From NCBI GenBank assembly GCA_022712835.1, contig JAFLJU010000617.1, positions 1-6,306 on the forward strand: a DNA stretch of 6,306 nt, read 5' to 3'. A program made the translations under genes and the position numbers. The first letter of the stretch is position 1. The number at the start of each line of letters is the position of its first letter. Below, piece after piece: positions 1-5,548 of this stretch. The stretch is from Desulfobacteraceae bacterium (GTDB taxonomy: Bacteria; Desulfobacterota; Desulfobacteria; Desulfobacterales; Desulfobacteraceae). The notes under the pieces were generated by a model. The model searched no databases, was not told where the DNA came from, and was given only the letters and a program-made list of their open reading frames with translations.

Positions 1-67
1 CAGGACAACAACTATTATTCTACCTTCTTTTCTTCTTGCAGTAGGTGTCGGAGCATGCGTGCATGTG

Positions 68-886
68 TTATCGCTGGTCTATCAATACCTCAGGAAGGAG
101 AGCAACAAACAAGAAGCAATTATCCATGCCTATGGCCACTCGCAGCTTTTGGGCTGCGGGAAGAAAACAGCCGCTGTCCATGCTTTGAAGGCGGGTTTTC
201 CAATAGGCCAGGTCTGATTCATTTCCCCTGGTGTACAGAAAACGAATATACCGGCTGAAACTTACACAACGGCCCTGGGGAGGATCCTGGGCCAGCAGTT
301 GTTGTAGGATGATGGACAGACTCCACCCGTCCAGTACGGCGTGGTGGAATATGATCCCTATATCACGAACATTTATATCACGAACATTTATATCACGGGC
401 ATTTATATCACGGACATGGGAGGTGCTAGCCTGGCCATTGTCAAACAAAACCAGATGGCAGAGGGTGTCCTCAAAGGGGTTGAGTCCTTTTTCCCGGGCG
501 GTTTTAAAATAGGCCTGGATGGATTGTTCCTGATTCTGACCAGAACGGCCGGACAGATCACAGAGACTGAACCCGGGCAATCTGGCTTTGGGAAATGTCT
601 GCTTCAGGTTGCCATCCCTATCCATGTGAAAACAAGTCCTTAGGGAAGGGTGATACTTGCCAAGCATATTCCAGCGCAGGCAAAGATCGGAAGGAGCAAC
701 CGCATGGGGCAGCCTGTAGTGCAGAAGGGAGACATACCGGGAAAAAGCACCATCCCGCATGGAATCAAAGATCATTCCCTCCTGCATGGGGGTCAGGGGG
801 ATGCCGCTTTGTGTCTTCGCCCTGGTGGGCAATAGGTCAGGCAAATTCGTCATATTCATCATCATCGTCATATTCGTCATCGTCAT
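68..886 (-). CDS. Truncated NRPS condensation domain (N-terminal half only)
   Basis: With the first ATG of a Met-rich stretch (886; others at 880, 871, 865, 862, 859 and 853) the product is 272 residues. It is a condensation (C) domain, which joins the upstream carrier-bound chain to the downstream unit. Visible motifs are C1 (PLTPMQEGM, residues 30-38), the catalytic HHAVLDG followed by WS (181-187) and C4 (AYWK, about 227-230). The reading frame stops about 45 residues after C4, so motifs C5-C7 and the whole C-terminal lobe are absent. A C domain is normally about 430-450 residues. I found no continuation in the other two minus frames. Four copies of a five-residue repeat (RDINx, about 158-176) sit just before the HH motif and lengthen the domain there. 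The start overlaps the end of the upstream NRPS by 17-50 bases in a +1 frame, and no strong ribosome binding site is visible (weak GCGGAA before 886). I infer a decayed or deleted gene; activity is unlikely. The exact start is uncertain. Confidence 0.72.
   Translation of the reverse strand: MTMTNMTMMMNMTNLPDLLPTRAKTQSGIPLTPMQEGMIFDSMRDGAFSRYVSLLHYRLPHAVAPSDLCLRWNMLGKYHPSLRTCFHMDRDGNLKQTFPKARLPGFSLCDLSGRSGQNQEQSIQAYFKTAREKGLNPFEDTLCHLVLFDNGQASTSHVRDINARDINVRDINVRDIGIIFHHAVLDGWSLSIILQQLLAQDPPQGRCVSFSRYIRFLYTRGNESDLAYWKTRLQSMDSGCFLPAAQKLRVAIGMDNCFLFVALLPEVLIDQR
359..418 (-). repeat. 15-base tandem repeat, four copies, inside the C-domain fragment
   Basis: Four consecutive 15-base units start at 359, 374, 389 and 404 (plus-strand unit tatatcacgaacatt). 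The first two are identical; the third and fourth differ at one to three bases. The period is five codons, so the reading frame is kept, giving RDINA, RDINV, RDINV and RDIG in the protein. The array ends four residues before the HHxxxDG motif. The distance from motif C1 to HH is about 24 residues longer than in the intact C domain of the neighbouring NRPS, close to the 20 residues of the array. Confidence 0.92.
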
Positions 887-3800
887 CAAAACATTCCGCT
901 GGTTCCACCATTGCTGCCAAATCCCCCAGCCTTGCTGTCTCGTATATCTGGGCGGCTGGCAGGTACCAGCCAGCCTTGAATAACTCCCCTTCCAGGCGCA
1001 TTGCGGTAATAGAGTCTCCGCCATGTTCGAAAAAATCATCCTCCGGTCCCAGGGGTTCCTCTCCCAGAATATCTTTCCAGGCAAGGATGAGTGCTGTTAC
1101 CCCGGGATCCTTCATATCCAAGCCCTTCCCGGAAAATTCAGGGACTGTTTGCCCTTTGTTGGGTTGGAAAGGGGCGACCAAGGGCCAGGGCAGGTCCTGC
1201 AGGAGGGTTTGAGGATCAGATGAGGCTGTTCTGACAATATCTGCAAGGGCATTCACCCAGGTTTGCATCAGTTCCTCCTGAAACAGATCCCTGGCAAATT
1301 TTAACTCTAGGATGATCCGGTCCTTTTCTTTCCGGATTTCCAGGATCAGGTCGAACAGGGTCGCTCCGTGAGCAGATCCCGGGACAACCCTGGCGGTGGT
1401 CTGCCTGCCATTTTCCATGAAAACCGGGAAGGGCCTGGGTTGGGGTAACCGGTTGATCATCACGTCATATAGGGGATTTCGCCCGGGAATCCGGGGGGGA
1501 TTAACCAATTGTATGATCCGTTCAAAGGAACAGGACTGGTGTTCCCAGGCAGTTAAAAACGTATCTCTGACATGGGTCAGCCAGTCTGAAAAAGACTGGG
1601 AGCCGTCGGGGTCCGGCCGGAACCTTAAGGGCAGGGTCCGGACAAACATGCCCACGCAATACTGCAGGTCCGGATGATCCCGTCCCACAAAAGGCACTCC
1701 CATCACCACCTCGTCAAATCCCTTGCTAAAAACAGCCTGCCGGGACAAAAAAGCCGCCCATACCGCCATGAGAATCTGGAATTCGGAAGCGTTCTTTTTT
1801 TCAGCCAGGGCAACAAGGGCTGGCTGGTCCTGTTTTTCCAGAGCTGCATATACGGTTTCTCTGCCCCTGTCCAATCGGGCTGGCCTGGGGCCTGCTCCGG
1901 TGAGATCCAGGGGTGAAACCTGGGTTTCAAAGGTTTTTTGCCAAAAGGATTCCGATCTGTTGGCGTTGGGACTGTTCTGCCTGTCCTGGTCCCACAGGGC
2001 AAAATCCGTCATTTTTGCCGGATGCCCAAGCTCCGGGTCATGGGTTTGTATACCGGTATAAAAATGCCACCAGCCATCCATGAGAAATCTTATGGAAGCG
2101 GCATCCACCAAAATATGGTGGGTGGCAAGCCCCAGAAAACAGCGGTTGGGGCCAATATCTATCCGGACTGCAAAAAACAGGGGAGACCGGGTAAGGTCAA
2201 AAGGGGGGCGTTCAAGGTTGAGCTTTTCCCAAAGCTGCCGGGCCTGTCCCGGATCATCTGCCTGGAAATGCCCAAGGGTGACTGGTACTGAGTTATCTAT
2301 TGTCCAGACCGGTTCCCCGTTTTCCTCCAAAAATCTGGACCGCATAATGGCGTACGCTTCCACCATCGATGCCAATGCCTTTTCCAGACGCTCGCCCTTG
2401 ATATCCCCTTCCATCATGATACAGGTATCCACCTCATAACGCCTTTGGTCGGTTCCCAGGCGCCAGAGCAGATACATCTGACGCATGGGCATGGTCAAAG
2501 GATACCTGGATTGGGGGGGGGCCATGGGAATACGGGATACATCGCCTTGCCCTGCGGTTTCCATCATTTCCAGAACTCCGGCGGGAAAGGGGGTTCGGAA
2601 AAGCTGTCCGTAAGTCAGATCAACAGACCACTCCGTCCGCAGTCTGAGCTGCAACCTTACCAGTTTTAAAGAATCCCCTCCAAAGGCAAAAAAATTATCC
2701 CCGGGCCCGATCCTAACCTGGTTCAGAATCTGGGCAAAGATTTGGCAGAGCTTATTTAACTTTTTGGAAATGTTGAGGTTGGAAGAAGATTTTTCCGGGG
2801 TATTTAACGGGATATCCGCAAGCAGGTCCCTGTCAATTTTCCCGTGTACCCCCCGGGGCAGTTCATCCATGACCAGAATTTGTCGGGGCACCATATATTC
2901 AGGCAATTTTTCAGCCAATTGCCCTCTTAATTTTTCCAGATTCAGCCTGTGGCCGGATGCCCAGGCCAGAAGGTAATGGTTGCCATCAGGGTCAGCCAAC
3001 CCCTTTACCACAAACTCTTTTACCCCTTGGCACCCGGCCATAACTGCTTCTATGTGACCCGGATCCACCCGCATGCCCCGTATTTTGACTACAAAATCTT
3101 TTCGTCCGCAATGAAACAGGTTTCCGGTCTCATCCACCCGGGCCAGATCCCCTGAGATAAAAAGACGGTCGTAAGTATTTTCGTCTCTGTTGTGATCTGT
3201 GTCAAAGGCTTTGGTTCCAGTCATTGATGTCTGGGTCTTACTATGGGGGTTTGGGATAAAAAATTTGGCATTTTTTTCAGGCATTCCCAAATAGCCCCGG
3301 GCAAGACTAGGAGAACTGATGGCTATTTTTCCGATTTCTTGGGGTGTCACCATCTGATTCTGATCATCAACCAGATAGATACGGGTGGGGCCAAATGCAT
3401 GGCCAATGGGAATATCACCTTCATATGCCTTTTGAATGGAAAGAAAGGTAACAGATCCTCCGTTTTCCGACATGCCCAGGGAATATAAAATTTCATAGGA
3501 GGTCTTTGCGCAGGAACGCAGCGGCCCTCCAGCCACACGGATATATTTAAGGGTTTCTCCCCGGCAGTTATGGCTGAAAAGTTCTGCCATTTCCGGGGAA
3601 AGAAAAACATAGCGAATCAAATGACGGCTGAAATAGGCATCCATAGCCAGGAGATCCCGGCGCAGGGATTCACCCAGGATATGCAGGGTCATGCCAAAAG
3701 CCAGGGGAAAGAACAACTCCCAGGGAGAGGCAATAAAGCCAAACGGGGCAAAGGCTGCTGTATGTTCCCCAGGGTCAATGTCCATGTAGGACTGCTGCCA

Positions 3801-4394
3801 TGACAGCATGGCACAAATGGCACCATGCTCCAGTACCGCTCCTTTGGGCCGGCCGGTTGAGCCCGAGGTAAAAATCGCCACTGCCAGGGAATGGGACTGG
3901 GGCCGAAATTCCATTGAGGCCCTTACCAGACTCGGGTCTGCAGTTGAAATCAGCCGCTTTTCCGACAGATGGATGGCAGGCACTTTCCCATGGTCAAAAG
4001 CTGTGGGGTCATCGGTAAGAACAGCTGTTACATGGGCCGTGTCCATAATTTGGCGGATATATTCATCAGGAGCGCCAGAGGGTACGCAGATATAAGCACC
4101 ACCCGCACGAAGGACGGACAAAATTCCCACAACAACATCCACCGTTCGCCGGGTATGTACCAGTATCCAGGGGGATACAGGGGCCTGCTCTGGGTAATTG
4201 ATGTTGTAATGGTCCGGGGTTGTTGGCTCTCCCAAACCCAAAGACCGAAGATGGGCTGCGATATGGGCAGAGGTCTTATCTAGTTCTTCATAGCTAAGTT
4301 GCCTGGAATCGTCCTGAACAGCTATTTGCCGGGGCCTGCTGCGGACGCATACTGAAAATTGTTCCAAGAATGAAGTCCCGGCCAAAGGTTTCAT
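837..4394 (-). CDS. Nonribosomal peptide synthetase, A-T-C-T, probable initiation protein
   Basis: This 1185-residue cytoplasmic enzyme activates a starter and makes the first bond of a peptide-like product. The A domain spans about 10-530: A2 LRAGGAYICV (95-104), A3 IFTSGSTGRPKG (174-185), A5 LGMSENG (306-312), A7 SGDL (414-417), A8 GRKDFVVKIRG (430-440), A9 LPEYMVP and A10 HGKIDR (517-522, Lys519). The first T domain has FFAFGGDSL (568-576). The C domain spans about 630-1065, with YPLTMPMRQ, HHILVDA (759-765), FWQK (817-820), VMGVPFVGRD and RNPLYDVMIN (972-981). The second T domain has FFEHGGDSI (1121-1129). There is no A domain between C and T2 and no C before A. By hand alignment to GrsA the pocket is I-A-W-F-R-A-S-G-S-K; Ile221 replaces the usual Asp235. 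The tail DDDDEYDDDDEYDEFA is acidic and repetitive. The start lies in an ATGA overlap with the small upstream gene and has no clear ribosome binding site, so translational coupling is likely. The product is unknown. Confidence 0.93.
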   Translation of the reverse strand: MKPLAGTSFLEQFSVCVRSRPRQIAVQDDSRQLSYEELDKTSAHIAAHLRSLGLGEPTTPDHYNINYPEQAPVSPWILVHTRRTVDVVVGILSVLRAGGAYICVPSGAPDEYIRQIMDTAHVTAVLTDDPTAFDHGKVPAIHLSEKRLISTADPSLVRASMEFRPQSHSLAVAIFTSGSTGRPKGAVLEHGAICAMLSWQQSYMDIDPGEHTAAFAPFGFIASPWELFFPLAFGMTLHILGESLRRDLLAMDAYFSRHLIRYVFLSPEMAELFSHNCRGETLKYIRVAGGPLRSCAKTSYEILYSLGMSENGGSVTFLSIQKAYEGDIPIGHAFGPTRIYLVDDQNQMVTPQEIGKIAISSPSLARGYLGMPEKNAKFFIPNPHSKTQTSMTGTKAFDTDHNRDENTYDRLFISGDLARVDETGNLFHCGRKDFVVKIRGMRVDPGHIEAVMAGCQGVKEFVVKGLADPDGNHYLLAWASGHRLNLEKLRGQLAEKLPEYMVPRQILVMDELPRGVHGKIDRDLLADIPLNTPEKSSSNLNISKKLNKLCQIFAQILNQVRIGPGDNFFAFGGDSLKLVRLQLRLRTEWSVDLTYGQLFRTPFPAGVLEMMETAGQGDVSRIPMAPPQSRYPLTMPMRQMYLLWRLGTDQRRYEVDTCIMMEGDIKGERLEKALASMVEAYAIMRSRFLEENGEPVWTIDNSVPVTLGHFQADDPGQARQLWEKLNLERPPFDLTRSPLFFAVRIDIGPNRCFLGLATHHILVDAASIRFLMDGWWHFYTGIQTHDPELGHPAKMTDFALWDQDRQNSPNANRSESFWQKTFETQVSPLDLTGAGPRPARLDRGRETVYAALEKQDQPALVALAEKKNASEFQILMAVWAAFLSRQAVFSKGFDEVVMGVPFVGRDHPDLQYCVGMFVRTLPLRFRPDPDGSQSFSDWLTHVRDTFLTAWEHQSCSFERIIQLVNPPRIPGRNPLYDVMINRLPQPRPFPVFMENGRQTTARVVPGSAHGATLFDLILEIRKEKDRIILELKFARDLFQEELMQTWVNALADIVRTASSDPQTLLQDLPWPLVAPFQPNKGQTVPEFSGKGLDMKDPGVTALILAWKDILGEEPLGPEDDFFEHGGDSITAMRLEGELFKAGWYLPAAQIYETARLGDLAAMVEPAECFDDDDEYDDDDEYDEFA
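846..887 (-). repeat. 18-base acidic-codon tandem repeat, read in two frames
   Basis: Two imperfect 18-base units of GAY/GAA/TAT codons (887-870 and 869-852), plus a partial third, encode DDDDEY, DDDDEY and DE at the C-terminus of the large NRPS (residues 1170-1183). Read one base over, the same DNA encodes the M/T/N-rich start of the downstream frame and supplies up to seven ATG codons. The tail could be a charged docking segment for the next NRPS protein, or simply slippage-generated low-complexity sequence. The sequence alone does not decide between these. Confidence 0.8.
2513..2521 (-). repeat. C9 homopolymer in the T1-C linker of the NRPS gene
   Basis: A run of nine G on the plus strand (nine C in the gene) encodes the A-P-P part of MAPPQ, residues 624-628, between the first carrier domain and the C domain. 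A run this long is prone to slippage. Gain or loss of one base would leave only the A-T part in frame. In this copy the frame is intact on both sides, as the motifs before and after it show. Confidence 0.75.
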
Positions 4395-4600
4395 TTTTGA
4401 GATCGTTTCATATTGCCTAGGAAGAGGATCACAACGGCTCCCGGTAAAATACTAAATCCGCCCATAACAGGGAAGAGGAAGACGGAGAAAAACATCAACA
4501 GGAAAAAACTGCCCCAGAATCCCAAAAAGGTTTTCTTACCATAAAAAGAAAAAAAGAAAACAATAAAAAGAATCAAAATAAAAATAGGGCTTGATGGCAT
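4391..4600 (-). CDS. Small hydrophobic membrane protein, coupled to the NRPS
   Basis: I do not recognise this 69-residue protein. It is almost wholly hydrophobic, with two or three membrane segments (about residues 5-20, 28-45 and 48-62). They are separated by a short basic turn (GKK, 21-23) and followed by a basic tail ending MKRSQK. By the positive-inside rule the tail and the first turn would face the cytoplasm. The start is supported by a good ribosome binding site (AGAGGA, six bases before ATG). Its stop overlaps the NRPS start as ATGA, which suggests co-transcription and translational coupling. Possible roles include a membrane anchor, an export helper or a self-protection peptide for the NRPS product; none is shown by the sequence. 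It is more than a chance frame because of its binding site, its composition and the tight junction. Confidence 0.7.
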   Translation of the reverse strand: MPSSPIFILILFIVFFFSFYGKKTFLGFWGSFFLLMFFSVFLFPVMGGFSILPGAVVILFLGNMKRSQK

Positions 4601-4606
4601 TAAAAT

Positions 4607-4612
4607 TCCTCT
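4607..4612 (-). promoter_or_regulatory. Ribosome binding site of the 69-residue membrane protein
   Basis: AGAGGA lies six bases before the ATG at 4600, directly after a run of eight T on the minus strand. It is the only strong site for the small gene and, through the ATGA overlap, probably sets translation of the NRPS as well. Confidence 0.7.
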
Positions 4613-4642
4613 AAAAAAAACAGTATATTAGACAGTTTTATC

Positions 4643-4657
4643 ACCACCCCTGGTGGT
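4643..4657. repeat. Perfect inverted repeat ACCACC-3-GGTGGT
   Basis: Six-base arms with a three-base centre; two further pairs (one G-T, one A-T) extend it to eight. It lies between the DUF697 gene and the small membrane gene. On the minus strand a poly-T run (4620-4613) comes about 22 bases after the stem, too far for an ordinary intrinsic terminator. Weak promoter-like hexamers flank it on that strand (TTGTTT before, TAAAAC after, 17 apart). It could therefore be an operator inside an NRPS promoter, or an attenuating hairpin. Confidence 0.5.
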
Positions 4658-4667
4658 AAACAATCCA

Positions 4668-4714
4668 ATCCCAACCCGCTATTATTCCGAGTCGCGGGTT
4701 TGAGTCGGTGGGAT
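4668..4714. repeat. Nested inverted repeat downstream of the DUF697 gene
   Basis: ATCCCA-ACCCGC (4668-4679) can pair with GCGGGT (4694-4699) and then, after a nine-base bulge, with TGGGAT (4709-4714). The inner arms form a seven-base stem (AACCCGC/GCGGGTT) around a 14-base loop. It follows the DUF697 stop codon by about 24 bases and may be a transcript end or processing structure. No T-run follows it, so I do not call it an intrinsic terminator. Confidence 0.4.
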
Positions 4715-4737
4715 AGAAACAGATAAAGCGCCAGGGA

Positions 4738-5259
4738 TTAAGCAGCTTCAGGCTGCTTGCCTGCAATCACACCGGCCATTTTTTTCCGTGCTTCCTGGAG
4801 GGCAGAGGAGAAACTCTTTGCCAACTCATCCATGGCAACGCCGATAAGAGAGCCGCCGTTTGCAAAGTGAGTTGCAAAGACATGACCAAGAGCATAGGTG
4901 GTGAGGCCGTTCAACACTGGTTTGGTAGCGATTGCCAGGGGAAGTCCAATAACGGGGATGGCGATTGCCACGGTTTCCACAACCGGAGATGCCAATGTTG
5001 CGCCGCCGCCTGATATCAGGCCGGAGATAATATTTTTAATCGCTGTTTCATTAAACGTCTTATCGTATTTGGCGCACAGGCTTTTCACCATTTCCACCTG
5101 AATGGCGGTAACCCCAAAAAAATTAATGAAGGGCAGGCCTAAAATACCTACACCGGCTGCATAGTTGGCTCGTTTACGAATTAGTTTAACAATTTCATCC
5201 GACGACGGATCAATAACAGCGGGGGCCTCTTTTTTAGTTGTCTTTTTTTCTTCGGTCAT
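4738..5259 (-). CDS. DUF697 (YcjF-type) membrane-associated protein
   Basis: The 173-residue protein looks like the DUF697 family, which is related to the C-terminal part of E. coli YcjF and often occurs in or beside GTPases. Its biochemical role is not known. Order of parts: a charged Lys/Glu-rich N-terminus (1-14); an amphipathic stretch with EIVKLIRKRANYAAGVG (22-38), typical of the family; a first hydrophobic segment (about 35-55); a helix with AIQVEMVKSLCAKYDK (52-67); a Gly-rich double hydrophobic region (about 78-112) with the family-like IPVIGLPLAIATK; then TTYALGHVFATHFANGGS (120-137) and a charged C-terminal helix. It probably sits in or on the inner membrane. A GAGGA site lies three bases before the ATG, slightly close. 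No GTPase partner is visible. It has the same orientation as the NRPS genes, 137 bases upstream, so it may or may not share their transcript. Confidence 0.8.
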   Translation of the reverse strand: MTEEKKTTKKEAPAVIDPSSDEIVKLIRKRANYAAGVGILGLPFINFFGVTAIQVEMVKSLCAKYDKTFNETAIKNIISGLISGGGATLASPVVETVAIAIPVIGLPLAIATKPVLNGLTTYALGHVFATHFANGGSLIGVAMDELAKSFSSALQEARKKMAGVIAGKQPEAA

Positions 5260-5313
5260 AATTCCTCACATTTTAGTCATTAGTGGTAATTTTGAACTAT
5301 GATGACAATCACA

Positions 5314-5342
5314 ACTTAAGATATTGATGGATATATTGTCAA
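5314..5342 (-). promoter_or_regulatory. Candidate promoter for the DUF697 gene
   Basis: A perfect TTGACA (-35) on the minus strand at 5342-5337 is followed after 17 bases by TTAAGT, which matches the -10 consensus at only three of six positions. It would give a leader of about 50 bases. A perfect TATAAT also exists at 5384-5379 but has no convincing -35. The region clearly needs a leftward promoter; which of these is used is uncertain. Confidence 0.35.
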
Positions 5343-5416
5343 CCATAAACAAAGTCAAATTACCAAATTGCCAAATAAATTATACCCTTTTGCGTTTTTT
5401 TAACTATTTTTGTCCC

Positions 5417-5446
5417 TTGACAGAAAACCAATGACCACAGTATAGA
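5417..5446 (+). promoter_or_regulatory. Sigma70-like promoter of the crotonase gene
   Basis: TTGACA (5417-5422), an 18-base spacer, then TATAGA (5441-5446) followed by AT. The -35 is perfect and the -10 is close to consensus. It points at the crotonase gene, whose ATG lies about 100 bases downstream, so a leader of roughly 95 bases is expected. Confidence 0.65.
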
Positions 5447-5463
5447 ATTATTTCATGAAAATG

Positions 5464-5479
5464 ATCTCTCCCCAGAGAT
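5464..5479 (+). repeat. Hairpin in the crotonase leader (ATCTCT-CCCC-AGAGAT)
   Basis: A perfect six-base inverted repeat with a four-base loop lies just after the predicted transcription start. A direct repeat of GCCGAT follows (5487-5492 and 5502-5507). It may stabilise the 5' end of the transcript or bind a regulator. No known riboswitch or attenuator pattern is recognised. Confidence 0.4.
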
Positions 5480-5536
5480 ATGGGTCGCCGATCCCTCTAT
5501 GGCCGATTAATTGACGATCAAACCCAATAAAATAAA

Positions 5537-5541
5537 AGGAG
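5537..5541 (+). promoter_or_regulatory. Ribosome binding site of the crotonase gene
   Basis: AGGAG seven bases before the ATG at 5549. It fixes the start, and the family-typical first strand begins directly after it. Confidence 0.8.
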
Positions 5542-5548
5542 TATCATA

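Noticed and set aside
18..43. Pyrimidine-rich tract ending in CAG, like a eukaryotic 3' splice site
   Set aside because: Everything else in the window is bacterial in organisation; this is a short chance resemblance.
359..418. Possible CRISPR array
   Set aside because: The units are contiguous 15-mers with no spacers and they keep a reading frame.
846..887. Programmed ribosomal frameshift joining the two NRPS frames
   Set aside because: No slippery heptamer or following stem structure is evident, and the downstream frame is itself truncated; kept only as a test in the findings.
595..1212. Long plus-strand open frame opposite the NRPS end
   Set aside because: It runs antisense to two frames with clear NRPS motifs and has a low-complexity Ser-rich segment created by the GAY repeat; no ribosome binding site or recognisable domain.
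1703..2002. Minus-strand open frame in another phase inside the NRPS
   Set aside because: It overlaps the conserved C-domain region of the real gene, is rich in Pro/Arg/Trp and has no family signal.
4673..4714. tRNA-like 3' end or attachment site (GCGGGTTTGAGTC)
   Set aside because: The stretch resembles a T-arm loop, but the flanking bases do not pair as a T stem and no acceptor or anticodon arms are found.
5511..5521. FNR-like site (TTGACGATCAA)
   Set aside because: The half-sites are separated by only one or two bases rather than the four of TTGAT-N4-ATCAA, and it lies downstream of the predicted promoter.
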